A stretch of DNA of 64,000 bases from Planctomycetaceae bacterium (GCA_021732785.1 JAKFUG010000022.1:62001-126000); one strand, 5' to 3'; positions 8,873-17,196 are shown, counted from the stretch's first letter. Program-made: numbers and translations. Notes: a model not told the origin generated them from the sequence alone.

Positions 8873-8976
8873 TAGCCCTGTCGCTCCGCGACAGGATCAG
8901 CCGTTGGATCGTAACGTGTTCTCAAATCAGTCGCGGTGCCCCCGATCGGCTTTCCTGTCGCGGAGCGACAGGGCTA
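8873..8976. repeat. 23-bp inverted repeat, 'GCTCCGC-loop' family, copy 1; supplies the AstE-like stop codon
   Basis: Arms at 8873-8895 and 8954-8976 are exact reverse complements. Each arm is itself a small hairpin, CTGTC-GCTCCGC-GACAG, preceded by TAGCC. The CTA at 8974-8976 is the TAG stop of the AstE-like gene on the minus strand. The polA/xseB repeat (61705-61830) has the same TAGCC lead and GCTCCGC loop but a different stem. Confidence 0.9.
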
Positions 8977-10014
8977 CTTTGGGGGCCAGGGTTGTTCTTC
9001 ACCGACGCACGCAATGAACTGCCCCTGCCGCACACGAGCCCCCCAGGCGCTGCCGACAATGATGCCGTCGAGTGGTGCGGTTACCAGCCACGCGGTTTCG
9101 TCGATGCGTTGGAAGTCGTGCAGCCGACCGACGACAGTTCCTTTTTTCACGCGGGTGCCACAACGGACGACTTCTTCGTAGTGACCATCAAACGGGGCGG
9201 GGACATAACATTCGAAATCGACAATCGCCGCACATTTCTGCGTGCCGTCGGCGTGATGACCGATCGGTTGAATCTCGCCACGGAGTTGCCCCTGACGAAT
9301 CGCCGCCGCGAGCACCCCTTGCTTGCCGTACCGGACACCGGCTTCGAGAACGGCTTCGCCCCAGCCGAGTTCTGTCCCCACAGTGATTTTGCCGAGTCGT
9401 TCCGCTTCGCTGGTGAGCAAGCCCGGAGTGCGGTTCTGGTAGATCATGATGAGCGGGCAACCGAACCACCGCGCGGTTTCCGCAATCGCCGCGGCCTGAG
9501 TGGGATCATCAATCGGATGGAAACTCGAACAGAGATCAAAGCGGATTTGATTCCCACCCGAGTGCAGATCGAGCACGACATGTACGTGCGGCCAAATCGA
9601 TGTGCGAATAAACGCCGCGAGCCGATGTGTGATGCCGGTCAATCCCGGCCGCGATCCGGCCCCGTCGATGAAGGCCCGGTTGAGATTCACATCATCAGCC
9701 CCGACGCTATCGCGCGTCCCGGTGCGGAAGGCCTGCACGTTCAGCACAGGAATGAAGATCAACCGGCCGAGAACGTCACTGGCGTCGATCTCATGCAGGA
9801 TCTGCTTAATCGCGGTCGGGCCTTCGTACTCATTGCCGTGGGTGGACCCGATCGCAACGAGTCCTTTTCCCGGTTGTGCGTGTGGACCAACAATCACCGT
9901 CACCGGGACGAGTTGCGTGCCCCACATCGTGTCATGTTCGAGGGCCACCCAGTAATCGCGCCGACCGGGGGTGTCGAAATCGATATTGTGCGGTTGCGTG
10001 ACGAGACGTGGCAT
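8974..10014 (-). CDS. Succinylglutamate desuccinylase/aspartoacylase (AstE/AspA) family metallohydrolase
   Basis: A zinc carboxypeptidase-like (M14-related) deacylase of 346 residues. The zinc motif is in GSTHGNEYEG (His and Glu about 56-61). VNLNRAF provides the substrate-binding Asn-Arg, DLHSGGN the third zinc ligand, and TELGWGEAV the catalytic Glu. After about residue 260 a beta-sheet domain follows (DFECYVPAPFDGHYEEVVRCGTRVKKG...), as in family members that remove N-acyl groups from amino acids or related molecules. The substrate is unknown. The last codon AAG and the stop TAG are part of a palindromic repeat. It belongs to the catabolic-looking cluster from 6576 to 11215. Confidence 0.85.
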   Translation of the reverse strand: MPRLVTQPHNIDFDTPGRRDYWVALEHDTMWGTQLVPVTVIVGPHAQPGKGLVAIGSTHGNEYEGPTAIKQILHEIDASDVLGRLIFIPVLNVQAFRTGTRDSVGADDVNLNRAFIDGAGSRPGLTGITHRLAAFIRTSIWPHVHVVLDLHSGGNQIRFDLCSSFHPIDDPTQAAAIAETARWFGCPLIMIYQNRTPGLLTSEAERLGKITVGTELGWGEAVLEAGVRYGKQGVLAAAIRQGQLRGEIQPIGHHADGTQKCAAIVDFECYVPAPFDGHYEEVVRCGTRVKKGTVVGRLHDFQRIDETAWLVTAPLDGIIVGSAWGARVRQGQFIACVGEEQPWPPK

Positions 10015-10034
10015 AGGGCGTTCCGAAGTAGGAC

Positions 10035-10068
10035 AGCACCCCGGCTGCTTCTGAGCAGCCGGGGTGCT
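10035..10068. repeat. Single hairpin of the 'CCCGGCTGC' family
   Basis: The arms AGCACCCCGGCTGCT (10035-10049) and AGCAGCCGGGGTGCT (10054-10068) pair perfectly around TCTG. Four more members stand near the right end of the window. It lies between the mandelate-racemase stop (10079) and the AstE-like start (10014), so it would be transcribed as a 3' hairpin of the upstream gene. Confidence 0.85.
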
Positions 10069-10078
10069 TCATCGTAAA

Positions 10079-11215
10079 TTACGCGGTGAACCGCACCGGT
10101 TGCTTGCAGAACGATTTCAACTTGTCGGGATCGACGGTCACTCCCAGGCCCGGTGTCGTGGGAATCGTGAGATGCCCCGAGGCGTCCAGGACGAACGGCT
10201 CGGTCAGCAGGCCGTCCACGTACGCGCACGGCGTGAGGTATTCCACATACCGCGCCACCGGAATCGCCGCGGAGAATTGCAAGTCGGCGGCGAGACCGAT
10301 CGCCGTGTTCCAACCATGTGGAACGACCTGCACGTTGTGATCGTAAGCGAGCCACGCAATGCGGCGGGATTCGCTGAGGCCGCCGTTTTTGGTGCAGTCG
10401 GGTTGGAGAATATCGACCGCCCGGCGTTCAATCCACGGTTGAAATGCCTGCCGCCGAGTCAGGACTTCGCAGCCCGCAATCGGTACCGGCGAGACGCGCG
10501 TCAGTTCCGCGTAGCCGTCGATGTCATCCGGCGGCAAAGGTTCTTCAAACCACACAATGTTGTAATCGGCGAGCATCTCCGCCGTGTTGCGGGCCCAGTT
10601 GGTGCCGTGCGGCCAGAACTGCTCGCTACCGCCCGCATCGACCATCAGTTCGACATCATCGCCGACGGTCTCGCGTGCGGTCTTCACCAGCAGCTCGTCG
10701 AACTGACGATTGCGGCGTCCGAACGGTCGCCACCCCATCTTGATCGCTTTGAATCCGCGCGCGACGACGCTTTGCAGCATGGCTTTCAGCGGCGCGGGTT
10801 CATCGAACAGAATCGAACCATACGGCTTGATGGTGGTGCGATAATTCCCGCCGAGCAACCGCGAAACCGGTTGTCCGCACGCCTGGCCCATCAGGTCCCA
10901 CAGGGCGATGTCGATGCCGCTGATGGCGTGTTCGACTGCCCCGCCGCGGCCTTGCCAGAACGAAGACTGCCGCAGCTTTTCGGAGACGCGTTCGGGTTCG
11001 ACGGACGATTCATTTTTCAGCAACGGCCACAGCAATTGCACCGCGCCAGTGACCAGCGTGCCCGAGGTGAAACAACTGCCGAAGCCGACTAATCCGTCGC
11101 CACTTCGCACCGCAATCAGCGTGTGCAGATTCTCCGCCGGTTCGTGTCCCTGCGGCCACCCGCCGTCGACCGTAGCGCCGGTTAACGGATAAACATCAAT
11201 TCCCGTGATCGTCAC
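10079..11215 (-). CDS. Mandelate racemase/muconate-lactonizing-enzyme family protein (enolase superfamily)
   Basis: A TIM-barrel enzyme of 378 residues that should abstract the proton alpha to a carboxylate, probably as a sugar-acid dehydratase or racemase. Visible active-site elements are GFKAIKMGWRPFG (Lys base strand), VDAGGSEQFW (first metal Asp), IVWFEEPLPPDD (Glu), PIAGCEVLTRRQ (Glu), LQPDCTKNGGLSESRRIA (Asp of the His-Asp dyad) and VVPHGWNTAIGL (catalytic His). The GTG at 11215 is preferred over an ATG at 11251 because AAGAGGG lies 7 bases before it. It is first in the same-strand cluster with AstE-like, MFS and creatininase genes. The substrate is unknown. Confidence 0.85.
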   Translation of the reverse strand: MTITGIDVYPLTGATVDGGWPQGHEPAENLHTLIAVRSGDGLVGFGSCFTSGTLVTGAVQLLWPLLKNESSVEPERVSEKLRQSSFWQGRGGAVEHAISGIDIALWDLMGQACGQPVSRLLGGNYRTTIKPYGSILFDEPAPLKAMLQSVVARGFKAIKMGWRPFGRRNRQFDELLVKTARETVGDDVELMVDAGGSEQFWPHGTNWARNTAEMLADYNIVWFEEPLPPDDIDGYAELTRVSPVPIAGCEVLTRRQAFQPWIERRAVDILQPDCTKNGGLSESRRIAWLAYDHNVQVVPHGWNTAIGLAADLQFSAAIPVARYVEYLTPCAYVDGLLTEPFVLDASGHLTIPTTPGLGVTVDPDKLKSFCKQPVRFTA

Positions 11216-11327
11216 GCAGCACCCTCTTGAGGAACCGTCACGCATCAACATTCACAACCGCATGCAGTGTGCCGTGAGGCGTGCCGAAACACCAGCGCAG
11301 CGATTGGAATTGCAGCAGGTCAAACGA

Positions 11328-11355
11328 AACCGCCCCGCGTGAAAGCGGGGCGGTT
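11328..11355 (-). terminator. Terminator downstream of the HtrA-like protease gene
   Basis: AACCGCCCCGC (11328-11338) pairs with GCGGGGCGGTT (11345-11355). On the minus strand the stem is followed by TTCGTTT. It lies 28 bases past the protease stop at 11384. Confidence 0.75.
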
Positions 11356-11383
11356 CATGATTGAATTTGCGATTGCAGCGCGA

Positions 11384-12775
11384 TCAGCGGGCCGTGGTCG
11401 GCTTCACATCGAGACCCGCCACCTGCATGTGTCCGTAGAGCGTTTCCTGTCCGCGAATCACGAGGAATTTCATGCCGCCTTGTCCCGGCGGCATCGGCTG
11501 ATTCAGAATCCAGGTGATGTTGTCGACGGTGAGAGTTTCCCAGTCGCTCAGTCCCACCAGAATGTCGTCTTTTTTGATTCCATTCAGAGCGGCCGGGCTT
11601 TGAGCACGGACCTCGCTGACAACCAGTCCCCCGCGATACTTGGCCGGCACAACGCCCGACCGGTCCGCGGCAATCTTGTTGACGCGGATACCGAGCACGC
11701 GCCAGAACCGTTCACTTTCGTTCGTGTCGTTGTTCGCCCGTGCCACAAACTCACCCTGCAACCGGCTGCGACCGCCGATGTACGGAGCGAGCGCAAGCTG
11801 CATGTTTTCCGTGGCTTCGCCGCGACGAACGATGATCGCCACCGCTTCGTCGGCTTTGCGATCGAGGAACGCTCGTTCCCAATCGACGGTATCGACAATC
11901 TCACGATCGCCCGCTTTCACGATGATGTCGCCGCTCTTCAAACCGGCCTTGGCAGCCGGGCTTTCGGCTTGCACGGTTTCCACGATCAACATCCGCGTGG
12001 CACCCACCTTATGATCTTTGGTGGCCAGGCCGTGATACGTGTGATTCAATTGTTCGACGCTGATCAGCCGAGCCACGGTCCGGCGGGCGTCATCGATCGG
12101 AATCGCGAAACCGATCCGCTGCGCCCCGGCACGAATCGCGACATTGATGCCGACGACTTCCCCGTTGAGGTTCAGCAACGGACCGCCGCTGTTGCCGGGA
12201 TTGATGCTGGCGTCGGTCTGAATCAGATTCTTGTAGGATTGCGTGTCGTTGACTTCGACATCACGTCCCAACGAACTGATGATCCCTTTAGTCACCGTGT
12301 GGCTGTAACCAAAGGCGTTACCGACGGCGATGACGTCTTCACCGAGCATCAAATCGGAAGAGGTGCCCGAAGGCATGACTTTCAGCGGCTTGATGGGATT
12401 CACGCGAATCAGGGCCAGATCGTGATCGCGATCGAAGGAGACCACCGAGGCGTTGGTCTTGGTTCCGTCTTCGAAAGTGGCCTGAATCAGATCCACATCG
12501 GCAATGACGTGGTAGTTGGTAACGATGAAACCCCGCTCGTCGATGATGACGCCGGTCCCCATTCCATTGACTTTGCGGGGCTTGCTGGTCCCGGTGTTGA
12601 AAACACTGTCGCGTTCGACGGTGGTCTTCTCCGTGTGGATGTTGACCACCGAAGGAGCCGCGCGTTTGACGGCGCGGACCAGCGGAGTCTCACGGTGATC
12701 CTCGGCAGCGGTGGCGATGACCGCCATCGAGAGGACGAGACCGCACTGTAGAAATGACATCAGCCTGTATTTCAT
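11384..12775 (-). CDS. Periplasmic HtrA/DegP-like serine protease with two PDZ domains
   Basis: The protein has 463 residues. A signal peptide covers about 1-23 (...SMAVIATA-AED). The trypsin-like domain (about 30-215) has the full triad: His89 in TNYHVIADVD, Asp119 in DRDHDLALI and Ser196 in NPGNSGGPL. PDZ1 spans about 265-345 (AESPAAKAGLKSGDIIVKAGDREI) and PDZ2 about 355-450 (AQSPAALNGIKKDDILVGLSDWET). The family degrades or refolds damaged envelope proteins. It is probably monocistronic, with its own terminator downstream. Which Deg paralogue it corresponds to cannot be said. Confidence 0.9.
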   Translation of the reverse strand: MKYRLMSFLQCGLVLSMAVIATAAEDHRETPLVRAVKRAAPSVVNIHTEKTTVERDSVFNTGTSKPRKVNGMGTGVIIDERGFIVTNYHVIADVDLIQATFEDGTKTNASVVSFDRDHDLALIRVNPIKPLKVMPSGTSSDLMLGEDVIAVGNAFGYSHTVTKGIISSLGRDVEVNDTQSYKNLIQTDASINPGNSGGPLLNLNGEVVGINVAIRAGAQRIGFAIPIDDARRTVARLISVEQLNHTYHGLATKDHKVGATRMLIVETVQAESPAAKAGLKSGDIIVKAGDREIVDTVDWERAFLDRKADEAVAIIVRRGEATENMQLALAPYIGGRSRLQGEFVARANNDTNESERFWRVLGIRVNKIAADRSGVVPAKYRGGLVVSEVRAQSPAALNGIKKDDILVGLSDWETLTVDNITWILNQPMPPGQGGMKFLVIRGQETLYGHMQVAGLDVKPTTAR

Positions 12776-13051
12776 AGGAAGGTCTGCTCGTGGGCCGCTC
12801 TAAGGTGTGCTTTGAGGGTGAGTCGACGCGCGTTTGCCACGATCCTTCGTTACGTAGAAGACGGTTCCATCCGTCTCCGTCTCCGTGTGAATCGACTGCC
12901 CGTGTGAGAACGCTTGAGAGGTGGAGAGGGGTGGTGCACAGCTTTCCTAATCCAAGGGTGGGGAGAGGCGCACTTGGGATGGATTGCGCGACTTGTGCGC
13001 CAGACCGGGACTGGATGACGGGAAAAATCCCTCCGTGGTCAGAATTCGCTC
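12776..13051. other. Intergenic region upstream of the TPR/acyl-CoA dehydrogenase unit
   Basis: The divergent region between the protease start and the TPR unit. An open frame runs through it, but its codons look random and it has no ribosome site until 13052. A short inverted element, CCGTCTCCGTCTCCG with nearby GGTGGAGAGGGG, gives no clear structure. I see no gene or named signal here. Confidence 0.4.
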
Positions 13052-13058
13052 AAGGAGG
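13052..13058 (+). promoter_or_regulatory. Strong Shine-Dalgarno AAGGAGG before a short ORF
   Basis: AAGGAGG at 13052-13058 is a full match to the anti-SD, 4 bases before a GTG at 13063. It is the best SD in the neighbourhood. The following TPR gene has no comparable site of its own, which suggests that ribosomes load here. Confidence 0.6.
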
Positions 13059-13062
13059 ACCG

Positions 13063-13164
13063 GTGACGGTTGTGCGACTTGCAGGCGTTGTCACACAATG
13101 GATGTCAGTTGAAGCACAAGTTGCCGGTGAATCACCGGTCAAACCCAGGTTGGATGGGGCATGA
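13063..13164 (+). CDS. Possible 33-residue leader peptide coupled to the TPR gene
   Basis: A GTG-initiated ORF (VTVVRLAGVVTQWMSVEAQV... to ...RLDGA) with a strong SD. Its TGA stop (13162-13164) overlaps the ATG of the TPR gene (13161-13163) as ATGA. This is the usual geometry of translational coupling. The peptide has no recognisable domain and no run of a regulatory amino acid, so classic attenuation is not indicated. It could be a small protein, or simply a device to bring ribosomes to the TPR start. Confidence 0.4.
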   Translation: MTVVRLAGVVTQWMSVEAQVAGESPVKPRLDGA

Positions 13165-13469
13165 GCCGTCGCGAAACTTTAGAAAAAATGCTGGCGGAAG
13201 AGCCGCACGATGTCTTCCTGCATTACGCCCTCGCCAACGAATTGGTGAAAGCGGGGGAACACACAGCGGCGTGGGAACGATTCACGCTGTTGCACCGCGA
13301 TTTCCCGGACTATGTTCCCGCATGGTTTCGGCACGCGCAGGCGCTGGCGGAAGCGGATCACGTCGACGAAGCCCGCACGGTGGGACAACAGGGGCTGACG
13401 GTCGCCGAGCGCGTGGGAGACCTGCACGCCGCCGGGGAGATTCGCGGCTTTCTTGAGTTGTTGCCGTGA
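13161..13469 (+). CDS. Small tetratricopeptide-repeat protein
   Basis: The protein has 102 residues and is almost wholly helical. It shows TPR-like pairs: DVFLHYALANELVKAGEHTAAWERFTLLHRDFPDYVPAWFRHAQALAEADHVDEARTVGQQGL, with the canonical W/A-G/A-P spacing. There is no signal peptide. It lies in a tightly coupled unit: ATGA overlap with the upstream leader ORF and GTGA overlap (13466-13469) with the acyl-CoA-dehydrogenase-like gene. A stable complex with, or chaperone role for, the downstream enzyme is a fair inference; nothing in the sequence states a function. Confidence 0.75.
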   Translation: MSRRETLEKMLAEEPHDVFLHYALANELVKAGEHTAAWERFTLLHRDFPDYVPAWFRHAQALAEADHVDEARTVGQQGLTVAERVGDLHAAGEIRGFLELLP

Positions 13470-14530
13470 CATTGTTCATGGCAGCGATCGCGGAACTGCA
13501 AAACCTCTGGCAGTCGCAGCGCGAACAATCTTCCGACGAAGAATGGCCCCACGAGGCTTGGCAACGCCTGGTTGAGATCGGCGGTTGCCGCTGGGGCATT
13601 CCGTCCGCGTATCGTGGTGAAGCGCTGACGACCGCCGAGTTCCTCGACGTGGCCATCGAGTTAACCCGCGGCGACTTGACCCCGGCGTTTATCTGGACAC
13701 AATCACTTGCCGCCATTCAGCGATTGGACAAAGCCCCCGCGGCGCTGCAGGAAAAATGGTTTCCGCGATTGGCCGAAGGCAAAGCGTTTGCGACCGTGGG
13801 AATCTCACATCTCACCACGTCACGCCAACACTGGACCAAGCCGACCGTAGTCGCGGTGCCACAGGCGAACGGCTATCGCATGACCGGCTCGGTTCCATGG
13901 GTGACGGGCGTGACGTACGCGGACATCGTTGTCACCGGCGCGGTTCTCGACGATGGCCGACAACTCCTCATCGCGCTCGACATGGCACTACCGGGTGTCA
14001 TACGAGGCGAAAGACTGCCGTTATTGGCACTCCGCGGTTCGATGACGGGAAGTATTGAACTCGATGACGTCATGATTTCATCCGACGACATCATCGCGGG
14101 ACCCGTGGACAACGTGTTGAAAGCCATCGGCAGCGGCGGCGCGGGATCGTTCATGACGTCCGCGGTCGCGATGGGGCATGCCTTTGGCTCGTTCGATGAA
14201 CTGGAACGCATCACCGCTGGTCGTGCAGAATTCGACGATCTCAAAGCGGGTTGGCACACCGCACTGGCCGACTTGCGGGAAGAGATTCTGGTCGCCGCAC
14301 AGGAACCAGTTCCACCACCGCAGAGCGCGGAAACACTCCGCGTGCGCGCCACGACGCTCGCCCTACAGATGTCGCAATCACTGCTTACCGCGAGCAAAGG
14401 GGCCGGGTTTGTCCACGGCCATCCCGCCGAACGCATGGTACGGGAAGCGATGTTCTTCCTCGTGTGGTCGTGTCCGCAAGCCGTCGCGGGGAAACTGCTG
14501 CGCGGGTTCGGATCATCAACGTGTTCGTGA
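13466..14530 (+). CDS. Acyl-CoA-dehydrogenase-like flavoprotein, shortened
   Basis: The protein has 354 residues from a GTG that overlaps the upstream stop (GTGA); an ATG at 13478 is an alternative. The N-terminal helices (CRWGIPSAYRGEALTTAEFLDVAIELTRGD...) and the beta-domain segment (GKAFATVGISHLTTSR... GYRMTGSVPWVTGVTYADIVVTGAVLDDG... FDDVMIS-type strand SIELDDVMISSDDIIAG) match acyl-CoA dehydrogenases. The C-terminal helical domain is present but short, with LLTASKGAGFVHGHPAERMVREAMFFLVWSCPQ in place of the usual ending. Typical enzymes have 380-400 residues and a catalytic Glu that I could not place. It may be an inactive or atypical member. Confidence 0.7.
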   Translation: MTLFMAAIAELQNLWQSQREQSSDEEWPHEAWQRLVEIGGCRWGIPSAYRGEALTTAEFLDVAIELTRGDLTPAFIWTQSLAAIQRLDKAPAALQEKWFPRLAEGKAFATVGISHLTTSRQHWTKPTVVAVPQANGYRMTGSVPWVTGVTYADIVVTGAVLDDGRQLLIALDMALPGVIRGERLPLLALRGSMTGSIELDDVMISSDDIIAGPVDNVLKAIGSGGAGSFMTSAVAMGHAFGSFDELERITAGRAEFDDLKAGWHTALADLREEILVAAQEPVPPPQSAETLRVRATTLALQMSQSLLTASKGAGFVHGHPAERMVREAMFFLVWSCPQAVAGKLLRGFGSSTCS

Positions 14531-14537
14531 GGTGAGC

Positions 14538-14557
14538 GGGGGGACGTGAGTCCCCCC
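14538..14557. terminator. Bidirectional stem between convergent genes
   Basis: GGGGGGAC (14538-14545) and GTCCCCCC (14550-14557) pair around GTGA. It lies between stops at 14530 (plus) and 14573 (minus). There is no strong T run, so termination is likely but not certain. Confidence 0.55.
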
Positions 14558-14572
14558 GGTGATTGATGCCGA

Positions 14573-15157
14573 TTACTTCGCCAATTTCTCAACTGCATCC
14601 AGCACCGCCTGGCTGTCTTCCGCGGCGGCGACTTTCGTGTTCTTCGCAGCAATTTTGCCATCTTTGTCGATCACGAACGTCCATCGGGCCGTCGTCACAT
14701 TGCGAATCAGAACTTCTTCCTTGCCCGTCTTGAATTTTGCGGTGACCTTCTTTTCACCGGGGGTCACTGGCACGCCGAACGCGGTGGCGACTTTGCCCTC
14801 GGTATCGGCGAGCAGCGGGAAGGTCAGATCGTGTTCCTGTTTGAAGAGGACGTGACTGGCGACGGTATCACCGCTGACGCCGACAACTTCGATCCCCTTC
14901 TTGCTGAGATCGCCGAGCTTGTCGCGGAAGCCGCACGCCTGCTTCGTGCAGCCGCCGGTCATGTCGGCAGGGTAGAAGTAGACGACGACAATCTTCTTGC
15001 CGACATGCTCGCTCGACTTCCAGGGCTTGCCGGTGTCGTCGAGGGCTTCGAATGTCGGCGCTTTGTCACCAACCTTCAAATCGACGGCGTCCGCAGCATG
15101 GACGAGATTGCCAAAGAGGCTTGCGGCAACCACGGTGAGCGACAACAGAATCTTCAT
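14573..15157 (-). CDS. Secreted Bcp/PrxQ-type peroxiredoxin
   Basis: The protein has 194 residues with a signal peptide (about 1-22, ...GNLVHA-ADAVDLKVGDKAPTF). The thioredoxin-fold AhpC/TSA domain follows. The peroxidatic Cys70 stands in YPADMTGGCT, with a resolving Cys75 five residues later (CTKQAC), the atypical two-Cys arrangement of Bcp/PrxQ. GVSGDTVASHVLFKQEHDLTFPLLAD is also typical. It reduces peroxides with thiol reductants. The export signal places it in the periplasm, unlike the cytoplasmic E. coli Bcp. It is divergent from the histidine kinase gene. Confidence 0.9.
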   Translation of the reverse strand: MKILLSLTVVAASLFGNLVHAADAVDLKVGDKAPTFEALDDTGKPWKSSEHVGKKIVVVYFYPADMTGGCTKQACGFRDKLGDLSKKGIEVVGVSGDTVASHVLFKQEHDLTFPLLADTEGKVATAFGVPVTPGEKKVTAKFKTGKEEVLIRNVTTARWTFVIDKDGKIAAKNTKVAAAEDSQAVLDAVEKLAK

Positions 15158-15343
15158 CAGACGTTCTCCTGAAATTCATGGTGGGACGGACAGCGATCAT
15201 CCGTGCAGGAAGCGGTATGCTGGACACCAAATCGCGTGTTAGCATACGGGACGGAAGCTCGAATCCGCAAATCGCCAACCCCCGGGGGAGGCGAGGAAAA
15301 GGATCGTTGTGAAGCCGTCTGGACCGCAGCCAAGGTGATCGGG

Positions 15344-17155
15344 ATGTTGTCGTCGCAGTTGTTTTGGCGTGTCTTCCTCGTCTACATCGGGCTGACGGCG
15401 GGCATCTCGATTGTCGTCTTCGTGCTCCTTTCCCAGCGGTACCACGATCTGGCGATGCAGCAGGTGGAGCAACGCCTGCGGGAAGACACGCAGTTGGTGG
15501 CCGACGTGCTCACCAACGGGCAAACCGAGCCTGCAGCGGCGGACCTGTCCGATCACGACAAGTCGCTGCTCGGGATCGTCACACGGAGCCGGGTCACCGA
15601 AGTCGTCATCGCGGGAGCGGACGGCCAAGTCTTGTGGACGAGTCCACAGACCGATTTGGCAAAACTGCAGGAATTACTCGCTGCCACATCCCCATTGCCC
15701 GCCGAACAGAATGACGTCATCAGTCCCTTGTCCGATGCCGCGGGGCGCCAGTGGCTAGCACTGCGGACATCGATCCACACAGCGGGTCGTCCGAATCTGG
15801 AGATTCGGGCCGTATTTCCGATTGGGCTGTTGCAGCAAAAACTGTCTACCACCACCACCCGGTTATGGGGTGTGGTGGCGACCGCGGCGATACTCTCCCT
15901 GGCGATTACCTATGTTGTCGTCGGCCGCATCATTCGACCGCTGGAGACGTTGACCGAAGCGGCAGAGCACATGGCGATGGGCGATTTCCCTGCCGAAGTT
16001 CCGGTGCAGAGCCGCAACGAAATCGGGACGTTAACCCGCGCGTTCAACTCGATGGGGCAGCAACTCACCAGCCGTATTCTCGATTTGCAGGAACAGCGGC
16101 AACACTCGGCGGAAAGTCATCATCGGCTCGAAGCCGTACTGAGCTCAATGGTCGAAGGGGTGATGGCGATCGACGGCGAACAGCAAATCCTGCTGGCCAA
16201 TCGGGCCGCGGTGGAGTTGCTGGATCTTCGCCCGCAAAGCACCGTCGGCCGTCCCCTGTGGGAAGCCGTACGACAGCCGCAGTTGCTGGCGCTCGTCAAC
16301 GAAGTGCTGGCGGGCAAGCCGAGTGAACGAGTCGAAATTGAAGTGGCTCGAACCCAATGCACGTTGGCAGTCACCGCCGCACGGTTCACCGGCGAACCCT
16401 GTTCGGGGGCGGTGCTCGTGATGCACGACGTGTCGGAACTTCGCCGGCTCGAAAACCTGCGGCGGGAGTTCGTGCAGAATGTCTCTCACGAATTGAAGAC
16501 GCCGCTAAGTTCGATTGCCGCTTATGCCGACACGCTGCTCGAAGGGGGACTGGAAGATGAGTCGTGCAATCGGCAGTTTGTGGGTCGCATTGCGGAACAG
16601 GCCGATCGCCTGCACACGCTGATTCTCGATCTGCTCGCGCTCGCGCGGATGGAATCCGACGAGCAAAGCTACGATGTCATCCCGATCGATGTCGTCCGCA
16701 TCGTTCGGGCCAGCATTGATGGACACCAGGCCGTCGCCGCGGCGAAACAGATTCAACTCCTCGGTGACGGTTCCAGCGAACCGTTGATGGGAATGGCCGA
16801 CAACGAAGGTCTCCGCACGGTGATCGACAATCTGCTCGATAACGCCATCAACTACACGCCGCCGCGCGGCCGAGTGAAAGTCCGCTGGCGACACGATGAC
16901 CGGGCGATTGTGCTGGAAGTCGAAGACACCGGCGTCGGCATCGCGAAAGAACATCAGGCCCGTATTTTCGAGCGATTCTTCCGGATTGATCGGGCACGGT
17001 CACGTGAGATGGGCGGCACCGGCCTGGGGCTCGCCATCGTGAAACATCTTTGCCAGATGTTCGGCGGATCGGTGAAAGTGAGCAGCCATCTGGGTCAGGG
17101 AAGCACTTTCACCGTGCAGCTTCCCGCCGCGGAAGAGATGGCGCTGATGGAGTGA
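15344..17155 (+). CDS. PhoR-like sensor histidine kinase (HAMP-PAS-HisKA-HATPase)
   Basis: The protein has 603 residues from the ATG at 15344, which has AAGGTGA 5 bases upstream; a longer frame to 15203 lacks such support. TM1 spans about 8-29 (VFLVYIGLTAGISIVVFVLL). A periplasmic loop to about residue 165 precedes TM2 (LWGVVATAAILSLAITYVVVG). HAMP (IIRPLETLTEAAEHMAMGDF), a PAS domain (RLEAVLSSMVEGVMAIDGEQQILLANRAA), and HisKA with His382 in NVSHELKTPLSS follow. The ATPase domain has DNLLDNAINYTP, DTGVGIA and GGTGLGLAIVKHL. The domain order is that of PhoR, which senses phosphate limitation. No response regulator is adjacent, so partner and signal are open. Confidence 0.88.
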   Translation: MLSSQLFWRVFLVYIGLTAGISIVVFVLLSQRYHDLAMQQVEQRLREDTQLVADVLTNGQTEPAAADLSDHDKSLLGIVTRSRVTEVVIAGADGQVLWTSPQTDLAKLQELLAATSPLPAEQNDVISPLSDAAGRQWLALRTSIHTAGRPNLEIRAVFPIGLLQQKLSTTTTRLWGVVATAAILSLAITYVVVGRIIRPLETLTEAAEHMAMGDFPAEVPVQSRNEIGTLTRAFNSMGQQLTSRILDLQEQRQHSAESHHRLEAVLSSMVEGVMAIDGEQQILLANRAAVELLDLRPQSTVGRPLWEAVRQPQLLALVNEVLAGKPSERVEIEVARTQCTLAVTAARFTGEPCSGAVLVMHDVSELRRLENLRREFVQNVSHELKTPLSSIAAYADTLLEGGLEDESCNRQFVGRIAEQADRLHTLILDLLALARMESDEQSYDVIPIDVVRIVRASIDGHQAVAAAKQIQLLGDGSSEPLMGMADNEGLRTVIDNLLDNAINYTPPRGRVKVRWRHDDRAIVLEVEDTGVGIAKEHQARIFERFFRIDRARSREMGGTGLGLAIVKHLCQMFGGSVKVSSHLGQGSTFTVQLPAAEEMALME

Positions 17156-17174
17156 TTGTCGATGGAAGGAAGAG

Positions 17175-17196
17175 ACCCAGGGATCGGAATCCCTGG
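17175..17196. terminator. Palindrome between convergent genes, 'ATCGGAAT-loop' family, copy 1
   Basis: The outer stem CCCAGG/CCTGGG encloses a G-C pair and the loop ATCGGAAT. It lies between the stops of the kinase (17155) and mgtE (17209). The palindrome at 54271-54292, read on the minus strand, has the same loop and outer stem but C-G in place of G-C. Confidence 0.75.

Noticed and set aside
11267-12751. A 494-codon open frame antisense to the HtrA-like gene
   Set aside because: A GC-rich shadow frame; the sense protein has a complete catalytic triad and signal peptide.
12790-13164. A 124-codon open frame upstream of the TPR gene
   Set aside because: The first two thirds show no ribosome site and no family-like composition; only the last 33 codons, after AAGGAGG, are kept as a possible leader.
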